Assembly (NCBI GenBank): GCA_017508405.1
Contig: JAFVYY010000125.1
Coordinates: 1 to 34,963 of the forward strand
Source of the DNA: Clostridia bacterium
Lineage (GTDB): Bacteria; Bacillota; Clostridia; Oscillospirales; CAG-272
Direction: 5' to 3'
Length of the DNA: 34,963 nucleotides
The translations under genes and the position numbers were made by a program. Below the pieces are notes generated by a model, which did not search any database, was not told where the DNA came from, and worked only from the letters and a program-made list of their open reading frames with translations. Positions 8,185 through 17,186 of this stretch are shown here, piece after piece (within the stretch, counting starts at the first letter, position 1; every line of letters begins with the position of its first letter).

Positions 8185-8213
8185 ATTATACATTACTCGG
8201 GCAGAGCATTCAA
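8185..8213 (-). promoter_or_regulatory. Near-consensus promoter overlapping the small membrane gene start
   Basis: On the minus strand TTGAAT (8213-8208) is separated by 17 nt from a perfect TATAAT (8190-8185). The predicted start point, 7 nt beyond the -10 box, falls at 8178, the first base of an in-frame ATG. Confidence 0.65.
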
Positions 8214-8357
8214 CCTTCGGATTTTGGATAACAAACCAAAATATCCCGTTTAAGCCTTTATTTCGGTATAATGTGTTTTAAATGTGAAATAATTGAAGAA
8301 TTATTATGTTAAAATTCGGAAAACTCCGGACTTACCTATATTTTTTTATATTTTATA

Positions 8358-8386
8358 TTGCTTTTTTTATTTTTTTATAGTATTAT
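8358..8386 (+). promoter_or_regulatory. Promoter for tilS-hpt-ftsH
   Basis: TTGCTT (8358-8363), 17-nt T-rich spacer, TATTAT (8381-8386). A start near 8393 gives a ~50-nt leader ending in GGGGGT just before the tilS ATG. Confidence 0.6.
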
Positions 8387-8443
8387 AAAAGACGATAATA
8401 ATAGGACGGTATACTGCGTACCGCATTGTAGCTGGGGGTAAAT

Positions 8444-9769
8444 ATGGACAGAAAAATAAAATACGCCATTGATACTCACGGCATGGGTGAAGCGTACGGC
8501 AGGGTGATTATCGGATTTTCAGGAGGAGCGGACTCATCCCTTCTTCTCCATTATTTCAAAAAGAGATCAAAAGAGGTCGTTTGTGTTCACGTCAATCATA
8601 TGATTCGAGGTGAGGAGGCAGAAAGGGATCAGCTTTTTTGCGAGAGGATTTGTAAAAAATACGGTGTGGAGCTTGTTACACATAAAATCGACATCCCCGC
8701 CTTGTCAAGGGAAAGAGGCAAGGGAGTTGAGGAAACCGCAAGGGACGAGCGATACAGAGTGTTTTACGAGGAGCTTGAAAAACGCAGCTTCGATGCCATC
8801 CTTACGGCTCATAACGGAGACGACAATTGTGAAAGCGTTATCTTTAATATTTCAAGAGGCACAGGACTTAACGGTCTTTGCGGCATCAAGCCCAAGAACG
8901 GACGCGTTCTTCGCCCTCTTATTTATTTAAGCAAGGACGAGATATTTTCTCTCTGTGCGGAGAATAATATAGAGTACGTTACCGATTCCACAAACGAGGA
9001 TACGGATTATACGAGAAATCATATAAGACATACGGTGATTCCCGCTATGAAAAAAATAAATCCCGAGCTGGTCTCCGCAGTATCCAGAATGTGCGACGGA
9101 CTTTTTGAGGATGAAACGTTTATTTTAAGTAGGGTTAAGGAATTTATCGTAGAATGTCAGGACGGAAAGGCTGATACAGATGGGCTTAAGGCGCTTCCCC
9201 GTGCAGTCAGGGTAAGGGTTTATAAGCAGCTTGCGGGGCAGAGCCTTGACTGTAAGGCGATTGATGCCTGCGACGGCTTGCTTTTCAAATCCGAATGCGG
9301 CAGCTACGTAACGCTTTCAAACGGTATTGCTTTTAAAAAAGAGCGGGGTTACGTTCATTTCGTAAGCTCGGCGTTGCTTTCGGGCATGGAATTTTCGGTG
9401 CTCCTTAAGGGCAGGACCGAAATCAAGGAGCTTGGAGTCACGGTAAGTGACGAACCGCTTTCGGGATATGAAAAAATCTATTCCGTAAAGCTTTTAAAAA
9501 GCGGAATCAAGGGTGATATCTATATTCGTTCAAAGCGTGACGGCGACGTAATTACGGTAAACGGAATGACTAAAAAAATAAAGAGAATTCTTTGTGACAG
9601 ACATATTCCTTCCCACCTCAGAAGCAGAATTCCTTTGATCTGCGATGAGAACGGAATTGTGGCGCTGGGTGATTTGTGCGTAAGAGACGGATGCAAATAC
9701 CGTGGCGACGGAGAAAAATCGGAAATCAATTTTTATAAAATCTGTATAAAAGACAATGGAGGATGTTGA
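8444..9769 (+). CDS. tilS: tRNA(Ile)-lysidine synthetase
   Basis: TilS uses ATP to attach lysine to C34 of the CAU-anticodon isoleucine tRNA, which makes that tRNA read AUA. The 441-aa length fits the family. The ATP-binding PP-loop SGGADS is at residues 26-31, followed by HVNHMIRGEEAERDQLFCE, TAHNGDDNCESVIFNISRGTGLNGLCGI and the RNHIRHTVIPAM helix, all typical. The C-terminal substrate-binding domain includes GDVITVNGMTKKIKRIL and the end segment IVALGDLCVRDG. GGGGGT precedes the ATG. It is the first gene of a cluster with hpt and ftsH, an order conserved in many Firmicutes. Confidence 0.96.
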   Translation: MDRKIKYAIDTHGMGEAYGRVIIGFSGGADSSLLLHYFKKRSKEVVCVHVNHMIRGEEAERDQLFCERICKKYGVELVTHKIDIPALSRERGKGVEETARDERYRVFYEELEKRSFDAILTAHNGDDNCESVIFNISRGTGLNGLCGIKPKNGRVLRPLIYLSKDEIFSLCAENNIEYVTDSTNEDTDYTRNHIRHTVIPAMKKINPELVSAVSRMCDGLFEDETFILSRVKEFIVECQDGKADTDGLKALPRAVRVRVYKQLAGQSLDCKAIDACDGLLFKSECGSYVTLSNGIAFKKERGYVHFVSSALLSGMEFSVLLKGRTEIKELGVTVSDEPLSGYEKIYSVKLLKSGIKGDIYIRSKRDGDVITVNGMTKKIKRILCDRHIPSHLRSRIPLICDENGIVALGDLCVRDGCKYRGDGEKSEINFYKICIKDNGGC

Positions 9770-9770
9770 A

Positions 9771-10319
9771 ATGTTAAACGATATTAAGGAAATACTTTTG
9801 AATGAAGAACAAATTGACAAGATCACTACGGAGCTGGCAGAAAAAATAGACAGAGATTACGCTGACAGAAATAAGAGATTACTTCTTCTCGGTATTCTTA
9901 AGGGTAGTGTGGTATTCCTCTCCGATCTTATGAAGAAGATCAAAAGACCCGTTGAGATAGATTTTATGAAGGTGTCATCCTATCAGAACGGAACGACCAC
10001 AACAGGTAAAATAAACATAATCCTCGATCTCCACAGATCAGACCTTTCACAGCTAGATATTCTCGTAATCGAGGATATTATTGACAGCGGAAGAACACTT
10101 TCATATCTTATTGAATATCTTAAGCTTAACGGGGCAAGAAGCGTAAAGACCTGCACGCTTCTTGACAAGCCATCAAGAAGACAGGTTGACTTCGTACCCG
10201 ATTACTGCGGAGCGGAGGTTCCCGATTATTTCGTAGTAGGCTACGGCCTTGACTATGCGGAGCTTTACCGCACCTTGCCCTTTGTCGGCATTCTTAAGCC
10301 TGACGTGTACGAAAAATAA
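9771..10319 (+). CDS. hpt: Hypoxanthine phosphoribosyltransferase
   Basis: This purine salvage enzyme converts hypoxanthine or guanine plus PRPP to IMP or GMP in the cytoplasm. From the chosen start at 9771 the protein has 182 residues, the usual size. GGAGG lies 7 nt upstream of that ATG, while an earlier in-frame ATG at 9756 overlaps the end of tilS and has no suitable site. The PRPP-binding loop is VIEDIIDSGRTL at about residues 99-110. LLGILKGSVVFLSDL near the N-terminus and YCGAEVPDYFVVGYGLDYAE near the C-terminus are family hallmarks. It starts 1 nt after the tilS stop, so translation is probably coupled. Confidence 0.95.
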   Translation: MLNDIKEILLNEEQIDKITTELAEKIDRDYADRNKRLLLLGILKGSVVFLSDLMKKIKRPVEIDFMKVSSYQNGTTTTGKINIILDLHRSDLSQLDILVIEDIIDSGRTLSYLIEYLKLNGARSVKTCTLLDKPSRRQVDFVPDYCGAEVPDYFVVGYGLDYAELYRTLPFVGILKPDVYEK

Positions 10320-10332
10320 AGGCGTATATAAA

Positions 10333-10357
10333 TTTTTGCTACATTTTATAGCAAAAA
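10333..10357 (+). promoter_or_regulatory. Hairpin directly before the ftsH ribosome binding site
   Basis: A perfect 9-bp stem TTTTTGCTA/TAGCAAAAA (10333-10341 with 10349-10357) with a 7-nt loop ends 1 nt before the GGAGGT of ftsH. It lacks a T-run after the stem, so it is not a standard terminator. A role in mRNA processing or in temperature-dependent access to the ribosome binding site is possible but unproven. Confidence 0.4.
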
Positions 10358-10368
10358 CGGAGGTATAG

Positions 10369-12549
10369 ATGAAAAAGAAAAGCAACTTATATACTATTAT
10401 CTTTTATGCGTGCATGCTTGCGGTAATAGTAATTGCGGTAGCGGCGCTCTTTATGGGAAACAAGACAGAGGAAGAGCCTGTTTACAGCGATATCATTGGT
10501 CATTTTGAGAATAACAACGTAAAGAGCTTCGTTGTTAACAATAACGTAATAACGGTTACGGTTATGCAGGATGACGGAACGGAAAAGGAAATCACATACG
10601 TTCTTCGGGATATAAACATTTTTTATAACGATTTTATGAGACTTAAGGACGATATGGTGGATACGGACGGTGACGGAATAGAGGATACAAAGCTTCTTTC
10701 CAATCTTGAGAAATATGATTTTCCTCCGGTTAAGGAAAGATCATGGTTTATTTCATATCTTCCCACAATTCTCCTGCTTGGCGGCGCTGTAATATTCTTC
10801 ATATTCCTTATGCGTCAGTCCTCAGCCCCCGGCGCTACGAAAAAAGGCAGCTTCGGTAAGACGAAGCAGAGAAATCTCTCCCCCGATTCAAAGCGTGTTC
10901 TTTTCTCCGACGTTGCAGGCGCAGATGAGGAGAAGGAGGAGCTTAAGGAGGTAGTGGAATATCTTCGCAACCCATCCAAATTTACTAAGCTCGGCGCTAA
11001 AATCCCCCACGGCGTGTTGCTTATGGGCCCGCCCGGTACGGGTAAGACCTTGCTTGCCAAGGCAGTAGCGGGCGAAGCTAACGTGCCTTTCTACTCAATG
11101 TCAGGCTCCGACTTCGTTGAGCTTTACGTTGGTGTGGGTGCTTCAAGAGTAAGAGATATTTTTGATACGGCAAGAAAGACTCCTGCAGCAATCATATTCA
11201 TTGATGAAATTGACGCTGTGGGCAGACAGAGAGGCGCAGGTCTTGGCGGAGGCCATGACGAAAGAGAGCAGACTCTTAACCAGCTTCTCGTTGAAATGGA
11301 CGGCTTCGACGGACACAGCGGTACTATTGTAATTGCGGCTACCAACCGTCCCGACATTCTTGATTCAGCGCTTCTTCGTCCCGGAAGATTTGACAGACAG
11401 ATAACAGTCGGTTATCCCGATCTTCAGGGCCGTGAGGATATTCTTAAGGTACACGCTAAGGATAAGCCCCTTGAAGACACCGTTGATCTTCGTAAGATAG
11501 CTCAGACAACGATAGGCTTTACAGGAGCTGATCTTGCTAACCTTCTTAATGAGGCGGCGATTTTGGCTGCAAGAAACGGTAAGTCACTTATAGGTATGCC
11601 CGAAATAGAGGACGCTATGATAAGAGTTACCGTAGGTACTCAGAAAAAGTCCCGCAAGATGAGTGAAAGAGAAAAGAGAAATACTGCGGTTCACGAGGCA
11701 GGACACGCAATTCTTGCTCATGTGCTTCCCACTCAGGACCCCGTACGACAGATATCAATAGTTCCCAGCGGACGTGCGCTCGGTTATACGCTTACTCCGC
11801 CCACGGAGGATAAGTACAGCGAATCAAAGAACGAGATGCTTGAAAGAATCGCTATGATGCTTGGCGGACGTGTGGCTGAAAGACTTGTGTTCGGCGACTA
11901 CACAGGCGGAGCTTCAAACGATATTCAGAGAGCTACGGAAACAGCCCGTAAGATGGTTACTATCTACGGTATGAGCGATGAGCTCGGCGCTATCCGTTTT
12001 GCTTCGAATCACGCTGACGAGGGCGTATTCCTCGGCAGAGATTTCAGCAGTACACCTAATTATTCCGAAGCCACCGCAGCTAAGATCGATGCGGAGATCA
12101 AGAAGATTATCGACGGCGCTTACAATATTGCTGTCGGTACCCTTAAGGAATACAGACATAAGCTTGATTTCATAACAGACTTCCTTCTCGAATTTGAAAT
12201 TATGGATGACGAGCAGTTTGATCTGGCGATGAAGCCCGATACCACAATGGATGACCTTCGTGCTCTCGTTGAGGAAAAGAAGCGTAAGAGCGAGGAAGAG
12301 AACCGCCGCCGTGAGGAGCAGCTGGCAGAGCAGAAGCGCCTTGCAGAGCAACAGAGAAGAGAGCTTGAAAGAGCGCTTGGTATCTATGACGGAGATGATG
12401 ACGATGAGCCTCAGCTCCCCGTTGCCGAAAATAATGAAGAACCCGAGATGACAGACACTCCCGAAGAGGAAGCGGAGGAAAGGGCTGAAAATACCGAGCC
12501 TAAATCCGAAGATATTTCCTTGGATGGAGAATCTGACGATAAGGAATAA
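10369..12549 (+). CDS. ftsH: ATP-dependent zinc metalloprotease FtsH
   Basis: FtsH is a membrane-anchored AAA+ protease that degrades misfolded membrane proteins and regulators. The 726-aa protein has transmembrane helices at about 8-29 and 126-148, with a short outward-facing domain between. Next come Walker A GPPGTGKT (220-227), Walker B IIFIDEID (275-282), the second region of homology around [21 protein letters not shown], and zinc site HEAGH (442-446), with D518 of GGASNDIQ as the likely third ligand. The C-terminus (about 590-726) is unusually long and charged: a coiled-coil-like [18 protein letters not shown] followed by a highly acidic end. The external domain contains DTDGDGIED (98-106), a calcium-loop-like motif. 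GGAGGT sets the ATG. It is last in its operon, before a strong terminator. Confidence 0.97.
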   Translation: MKKKSNLYTIIFYACMLAVIVIAVAALFMGNKTEEEPVYSDIIGHFENNNVKSFVVNNNVITVTVMQDDGTEKEITYVLRDINIFYNDFMRLKDDMVDTDGDGIEDTKLLSNLEKYDFPPVKERSWFISYLPTILLLGGAVIFFIFLMRQSSAPGATKKGSFGKTKQRNLSPDSKRVLFSDVAGADEEKEELKEVVEYLRNPSKFTKLGAKIPHGVLLMGPPGTGKTLLAKAVAGEANVPFYSMSGSDFVELYVGVGASRVRDIFDTARKTPAAIIFIDEIDAVGRQRGAGLGGGHDEREQTLNQLLVEMDGFDGHSGTIVIAATNRPDILDSALLRPGRFDRQITVGYPDLQGREDILKVHAKDKPLEDTVDLRKIAQTTIGFTGADLANLLNEAAILAARNGKSLIGMPEIEDAMIRVTVGTQKKSRKMSEREKRNTAVHEAGHAILAHVLPTQDPVRQISIVPSGRALGYTLTPPTEDKYSESKNEMLERIAMMLGGRVAERLVFGDYTGGASNDIQRATETARKMVTIYGMSDELGAIRFASNHADEGVFLGRDFSSTPNYSEATAAKIDAEIKKIIDGAYNIAVGTLKEYRHKLDFITDFLLEFEIMDDEQFDLAMKPDTTMDDLRALVEEKKRKSEEENRRREEQLAEQKRLAEQQRRELERALGIYDGDDDDEPQLPVAENNEEPEMTDTPEEEAEERAENTEPKSEDISLDGESDDKE

Positions 12550-12560
12550 AATCGAATGAA

Positions 12561-12589
12561 AGCAGACCGGTTTCACGGTCTGCTTTTTT
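12561..12589 (+). terminator. Terminator after ftsH
   Basis: Perfect 9-bp stem AGCAGACCG/CGGTCTGCT (12561-12569 with 12576-12584) and a T-run to 12589, 12 nt past the ftsH stop. Confidence 0.93.
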
Positions 12590-12672
12590 GCATACTTTTT
12601 GAATAAATATCACAAATATTCATTTTACAAATGAAAATCGTAAATATTATGGATGTTTTTTTCTTGTGTCTA

Positions 12673-12701
12673 TTGACAATGCTTTCGTCGGGGTTTATAA
12701 T
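12673..12701 (+). promoter_or_regulatory. Consensus promoter of the aromatic amino acid operon
   Basis: TTGACA (12673-12678) and TATAAT (12696-12701) with a 17-nt spacer match the sigma-A consensus exactly. Transcription would start near 12708, leaving a leader of only ~35 nt. That is too short for a T-box or attenuator. The leader contains the 8-bp palindrome CACGCGTG (12719-12726), a possible operator, just before AAGGAG. Confidence 0.85.
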
Positions 12702-12742
12702 TATTACTATATTATTCACACGCGTGCGTAAGGAGATCTCAT

Positions 12743-13834
12743 ATGAACGAGCTTGAAAATGCAAGAAAAATCATTAGTGAAACGGATAAAAAAATAGCTG
12801 AGCTTTTTGAAGAACGTATGAAGGCCTCGGAGCAGATTGCCAAGTATAAGAAGGCTCACGGATTGTCCGTGCTTGACACCTCAAGAGAGCAGGAGCTTAT
12901 TTCAAAAAATTCGGAGTATATAAAGGATTCCGTTATAAAGGAATATTACGTGCGCTTTTTAAAGGAAACTATGTCCGTTTCCCGTGACTATCAGGCTCGC
13001 TTGAATAACGGAATGACTGTGGCATACAGCGGAGTTCCCGGAGCATTTGCGTATATTGCTGCCAAAAGAATGTACCCTTACGCCGACCTTATTGCTTACT
13101 CCAATTTTGAGGATGCGTATCGGGCAGTGGAAAAGGGCGAGGTGGATACAGCGGTACTGCCTATTGAAAACAGCTTTGCAGGGGACGTTGGCACCGTTAT
13201 GGACCTTTTGTTTTCGGGAAGCTTATACGTTAATCAGGTAATAGACGTAGGAATCGAGCATAATCTGATAGCCTGCGACGGAGCGAGCCTTGATACGGTT
13301 CAAAGGGTTGTCAGCCATGAGCAGGCTCTTATGCAGTGCGCCGAATATATCAAGGCAAGGGGATATGAGCAGATTGCGTATCCCAATACCGCAATGGCGG
13401 CAAAATACGTTAAGGAGCTTAACGACCCTACGGTAGCAGCCGTGGCTTCGGAGGAAACAGCCGCAATATACGGACTTAAGACCCTTGCAAGCAAAATACA
13501 TACGAGCAGAACAAATACAACGAGATTTGCCGCATTTTCAAGAGCCCAGCACGAGCTGAAAAAATCAAGCGGTAAAATGAATGAGAGCTTTATTCTTGTG
13601 TTTACCGTAAGAAACGAGGCGGGTGCTCTTGCCAAGACCCTTGATATTATCGGAGCGCATAATTTCAATATGAGAAATCTTCGTTCAAGGCCTATGAAGG
13701 AGCTTATGTGGAGCTATTATTTCTTTATAGAGGCAGAGGGAAACATCAATTCACAGGATGGCAAGGATATGCTGAGAGAGCTTTCAGCTACCTGCGATAA
13801 GCTTAAGCTTGCAGGTATATTCTATTCAAAATAA
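12743..13834 (+). CDS. pheA: Bifunctional chorismate mutase / prephenate dehydratase
   Basis: The 363-aa protein converts chorismate to prephenate and then to phenylpyruvate, the committed route to phenylalanine. Residues 1-~85 form an AroQ-type chorismate mutase helix bundle (RKIISETDKKIAELFEERM, then YKKAHGLSVLDTSREQEL). Residues ~92-270 are the prephenate dehydratase domain: VAYSGVPGAFAYIAAKRMYP, VLPIENSFAGDVGTVMDLLF and the catalytic NTTRF segment. The C-terminal ACT domain (from ESFILVFTVRNEAGALAKTL) is the usual site of phenylalanine feedback. Its ESRP motif reads RSRP (LRSRPMKEL). AAGGAG precedes the ATG. It is the first gene of the operon, so Phe-branch flow is transcribed together with all shikimate steps. 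Confidence 0.95.
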   Translation: MNELENARKIISETDKKIAELFEERMKASEQIAKYKKAHGLSVLDTSREQELISKNSEYIKDSVIKEYYVRFLKETMSVSRDYQARLNNGMTVAYSGVPGAFAYIAAKRMYPYADLIAYSNFEDAYRAVEKGEVDTAVLPIENSFAGDVGTVMDLLFSGSLYVNQVIDVGIEHNLIACDGASLDTVQRVVSHEQALMQCAEYIKARGYEQIAYPNTAMAAKYVKELNDPTVAAVASEETAAIYGLKTLASKIHTSRTNTTRFAAFSRAQHELKKSSGKMNESFILVFTVRNEAGALAKTLDIIGAHNFNMRNLRSRPMKELMWSYYFFIEAEGNINSQDGKDMLRELSATCDKLKLAGIFYSK

Positions 13835-13846
13835 TCGGAGGCGTGT

Positions 13847-14854
13847 ATGATTATACCCGTTAGCCTTAGGGATGAAAGCTATAATATAGTTCTTCTCAGA
13901 GGCGCTTTAAATAACTTAAATAAATATTTTAATTTGAACAGGCGTGTGCTTGTTGTGACAGATACGGGAGTACCGTCGGAGTATCTTCGTACCGTGCTTT
14001 CCCAATGTGAAAACGGCTATTCGGTAAGCATAGAGGAGGGAGAAAAAAGCAAGAGCTTTGATAATTACAAAACTCTGCTTTCCATCCTTGTAAAAAAGGG
14101 ATTTACCCGTACCGACTGTATAATAGCCCTTGGCGGGGGAGTGTGCGGTGATATAGCGGGCTTTGTTGCGTCGACCTATATGAGGGGTATTGATTTTTAT
14201 AATATTCCCACTACGTATCTTTCTCAGGTTGACTCATCCGTTGGCGGCAAAACAGCCATTGATTTCTGCGGTATAAAAAATATTGTGGGCGCTTTTTATC
14301 AGCCCAAATGCGTTGTTATAGATCCTGAGGTTTTAAAAACCCTTGACAAGCGTCAGCTGAGCGCAGGCATAGCCGAGAGCATTAAAATGGCGGCAACCTT
14401 TGACAGCGAGCTTTTTGAGCTTATTTTGAATACTGACGATTTTTTACGTGATGCAGACGTAATCATAGAAAAATCATTGAAAATTAAGCGGGACGTGGTT
14501 GAAAAGGACGTAAAGGAAAAGGATCTTCGCAAGGTGCTTAATTTCGGTCATACCGTAGGACATGCTATCGAAAGCGAAACGAAGCTTCTTCACGGAGAAT
14601 GCGTGGGACTCGGTATGATACCCATGTCCGAAGGAGAGGCGCGTGAAAAAATCGTATGCGCTCTTAAAAAATACGGACTTCCGACTGAGGTTGATATGGA
14701 CCCCGACACCCTTGTTTCTTACGTTAACCATGATAAGAAGGCATCGGGTGATGAAATTACGGTAATATACTGTAAAGAAATCGGAGCCTATGAAATGAGA
14801 AAAATCAGAACAGAAGATATAAAAGACTATTTGAACGGAGGAATAAGGGAATGA
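13847..14854 (+). CDS. aroB: 3-dehydroquinate synthase
   Basis: AroB cyclises DAHP to 3-dehydroquinate, the second shikimate step, using NAD+ and a divalent metal. The 335 residues are slightly shorter than common forms. Diagnostic motifs include EGEKSKSF, IIALGGGVCGDIAGFVASTYMRG, PTTYLSQVDSSVGGKTAIDF, KNIVGAFYQPKCVVIDP and the metal-binding FGHTVGHAIE and LHGECVGLGM. The ATG has GGAGG upstream and starts 12 nt after pheA. Its end overlaps aroC by the 4-nt ATGA at 14851-14854, which points to translational coupling. Confidence 0.97.
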   Translation: MIIPVSLRDESYNIVLLRGALNNLNKYFNLNRRVLVVTDTGVPSEYLRTVLSQCENGYSVSIEEGEKSKSFDNYKTLLSILVKKGFTRTDCIIALGGGVCGDIAGFVASTYMRGIDFYNIPTTYLSQVDSSVGGKTAIDFCGIKNIVGAFYQPKCVVIDPEVLKTLDKRQLSAGIAESIKMAATFDSELFELILNTDDFLRDADVIIEKSLKIKRDVVEKDVKEKDLRKVLNFGHTVGHAIESETKLLHGECVGLGMIPMSEGEAREKIVCALKKYGLPTEVDMDPDTLVSYVNHDKKASGDEITVIYCKEIGAYEMRKIRTEDIKDYLNGGIRE

Positions 14855-15951
14855 AAAATACCTTTGGCGCATCAATTTCCGTGACGCTGTTTGGCGAAAG
14901 CCACGGAGAAGCTATCGGCGCCGTTATAGACGGTATGTCTCCCGGAATCAAAATAGATTACAGCTTCATAGACAGTCAGCTGGGACGGCGCCGTCCCTCG
15001 TCGGGAACTGATACCGCAAGACAGGAAAAGGATGAATACAGTATAGTAAGCGGTGTTTTTAACGGATATACTACCGGCACTCCCATAGCTGTAATCATAC
15101 CCAATAAGGATGTAAAAAGCAGTGATTATTCAAGTATAAAGGATACTCCTCGCCCATCCCACGCAGACTATACGGCAAGGGTAAAATACGGAGGGTATGA
15201 GGATTATCGAGGAGGCGGACACTTTTCCGGCAGAATCACGGCTGCATTAGTCGTGGCGGGAGCGATTTGCATGATGGCGCTTGAGGGCGTTGGAGTTAAG
15301 ATCGGCACCCATATCCTTAAGTGCGCAGGAGTTTGCGATCGTCCCTTTGAAAATTACCTTGATGATATTTGCTGTCTCGAAGGCAAAGCGTTCCCCGTTT
15401 TATCCGACGTTGAGAGCGAAATGACGGAAAGGATCCTTCAGGCAAAGAAGGATTGCGACAGCGTAGGCGGAATTTTGCAGACCGCAATTTACGGTGTTCC
15501 CGCAGGAGTTGGCGAGCCTTGGTTCGATACTGTTGAGGGCGTGCTTTCCCACGCCTTATTCAGCATAGGCGGAGTTAAGGGAGTGGAGTTCGGAAGCGGA
15601 TTTTCCATGTCTGAAATGACGGGAAGTCAGGCAAACGACGAGTTCCTTTATGAGGACGGCAGGGTAATAACAAAAACAAACAATAACGGCGGTATAAACG
15701 GCGGTATTACAAACGGAATGCCCATTGTATTTAACTGCGCAGTAAAGCCCACACCTTCGATTTTAAAGGAGCAGAAAACCGTAAATCTTACTGAAAAAAG
15801 AGATACGGTGCTTAAAATAAACGGCAGACACGACCCTGCAATAGTGCGCCGTGCCGCAGTTGTGGTAAATAGCGTAAGCGCTATTTGCATTGCGGATATG
15901 CTTGCTCAAAGGTACGGGACCAACGTGTTTGCAAAGGGCGGAAAATTATGA
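14851..15951 (+). CDS. aroC: Chorismate synthase
   Basis: AroC converts EPSP to chorismate with reduced FMN as cofactor, the last shikimate step. The 366-aa protein begins with NTFGASISVTLFGESHGEAI and continues with QLGRRRPSSGTDTARQEKD, RPSHADYTARVKYGGYEDYR and GGGHFSGRITAALV, all family signatures. NNNGGINGGITNGMPI and NGRHDPAIVRRAAVVV complete the FMN and substrate sites. It overlaps aroB and the following aroE-aroK gene by ATGA sequences at both ends. The FMN it needs depends on RibF, which is also in this window but is not linked in transcription. Confidence 0.97.
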   Translation: MKNTFGASISVTLFGESHGEAIGAVIDGMSPGIKIDYSFIDSQLGRRRPSSGTDTARQEKDEYSIVSGVFNGYTTGTPIAVIIPNKDVKSSDYSSIKDTPRPSHADYTARVKYGGYEDYRGGGHFSGRITAALVVAGAICMMALEGVGVKIGTHILKCAGVCDRPFENYLDDICCLEGKAFPVLSDVESEMTERILQAKKDCDSVGGILQTAIYGVPAGVGEPWFDTVEGVLSHALFSIGGVKGVEFGSGFSMSEMTGSQANDEFLYEDGRVITKTNNNGGINGGITNGMPIVFNCAVKPTPSILKEQKTVNLTEKRDTVLKINGRHDPAIVRRAAVVVNSVSAICIADMLAQRYGTNVFAKGGKL

Positions 15952-17186
15952 AATACGGAGTTATAGGAGAGCATCTTAAGCACAGCTTCTCCAAGGAAAT
16001 ACACGAGAGGATCGGGGGATACGGATACGACGTTTGCGAGGTTGAGCCGGATAAGGTCGAATCCCTGCTTAAGGCTGCAGAGTTCAGCGGTATAAACGTG
16101 ACTATTCCTTATAAGGAAAAGGTGATTCCCTATCTTTACAGTGTATCCGACAGGGCGATGGCAATAGGCGCTGTTAATACGGTGGTAAATAAGGACGGAA
16201 GGCTGTATGGCTACAACACCGATTATATGGGCTTGAAATCTCTTATTGAGAGAAATAAAATTGACCTAAGAGGTAAAAAGGCTGTTATCCTCGGTAACGG
16301 CGGAACGGCAAAGACGGGTTATTTTGTCCTTTCCGATATGGGAGCTAAGGAAATTGTACGGGTAGGAAGATCAAAGGACGGAGCGGATGTAACGTATGAG
16401 GAGCTTATGCTTTACCATTCCGATGCGGAATTTATTCTTAATACCACGCCTGTCGGTATGTATCCCAAAAACGAGGGCAAAATTATAAACGTAAAGGATT
16501 TCCCGAATCTTAAGGGACTCATTGACGTAGTATATAACCCTATTCGTACGAATCTGACGTTAGAGGCGGCAGAGCTTGGTATCCCCTCTGAAAGCGGACT
16601 TTATATGCTGGTTTCACAGGCGGTCTACGCATCGGAAATCTTTACGGGACAAAAATACGGTAGTGATCTTTGCGATAAGGTGTTTAAGGAAATTTTAAAG
16701 AAAAAGGAAAATATCGTCCTTATCGGTATGCCAAGCTCGGGTAAAACTACGGTTGGAAAATATCTTTCAAAGGTGATGGAAAGAGAATTTATCGACACGG
16801 ATGAGGAGATAATAAAGAAAATAGGTATGGATATTCCGTCCTATTTTGCGAAATACGGAGAGGACAGCTTCAGGCAGGTGGAGTGCGACGTAATTTCGGA
16901 TGTGTCAAAATCAAACGGAAAAATAATCTCCACAGGCGGAGGCTGTATACTCCGACATGAAAACGTAGTCAATTTGAAGCAAAACGGAAGAATCTATTTT
17001 CTTAACCGTTCCATTGATCTGCTCACACCCACATCATCGCGCCCATTGGCATCCGACAGAGCTGCAATCAAGCGCAGATTTGAAGAAAGATATGAGATAT
17101 ACAAATTAAGCGCTGATTGTGAAATAGAAGCAAACGGCACAGTTGAACAGGTAGGAAGCTTAATAAGAGAGGAGTTCTATAAATGA
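15948..17186 (+). CDS. aroE-aroK: Fused shikimate dehydrogenase / shikimate kinase
   Basis: The start at 15948 overlaps the aroC stop as ATGA and gives 412 residues beginning MKYGVIGEHLKHSFSKEIHE. An upstream in-frame start would run deep into aroC and is rejected. Residues 1-~250 are shikimate dehydrogenase (AroE): NVTIPYKEKV with catalytic Lys56, YGYNTDYMGL with Asp92, the nucleotide-binding LGNGGTAKTG, NTTPVGMYP and SGLYMLVSQAVYASEIF. Residues ~254-412 are shikimate kinase: Walker A GMPSSGKTT (260-268), FIDTDEEI, FRQVE and STGGGCIL. The join is a short charged linker (ILKKKENIV). No stop or frameshift lies between the halves, so one polypeptide performs steps 4 and 5. The kinase half looks slightly short in its lid region (TSSRPLASDRAAI) but keeps the key residues. 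Confidence 0.95.
   Translation: MKYGVIGEHLKHSFSKEIHERIGGYGYDVCEVEPDKVESLLKAAEFSGINVTIPYKEKVIPYLYSVSDRAMAIGAVNTVVNKDGRLYGYNTDYMGLKSLIERNKIDLRGKKAVILGNGGTAKTGYFVLSDMGAKEIVRVGRSKDGADVTYEELMLYHSDAEFILNTTPVGMYPKNEGKIINVKDFPNLKGLIDVVYNPIRTNLTLEAAELGIPSESGLYMLVSQAVYASEIFTGQKYGSDLCDKVFKEILKKKENIVLIGMPSSGKTTVGKYLSKVMEREFIDTDEEIIKKIGMDIPSYFAKYGEDSFRQVECDVISDVSKSNGKIISTGGGCILRHENVVNLKQNGRIYFLNRSIDLLTPTSSRPLASDRAAIKRRFEERYEIYKLSADCEIEANGTVEQVGSLIREEFYK

Noticed and set aside
12702..12742. Possible T-box or attenuator before pheA
   Set aside because: The leader is about 35 nt and contains no terminator or specifier-like structure.
15885..15947. Longer N-terminus for the aroE-aroK protein
   Set aside because: It would overlap aroC by more than 60 nt and lacks family similarity; the ATGA start at 15948 fits AroE proteins.
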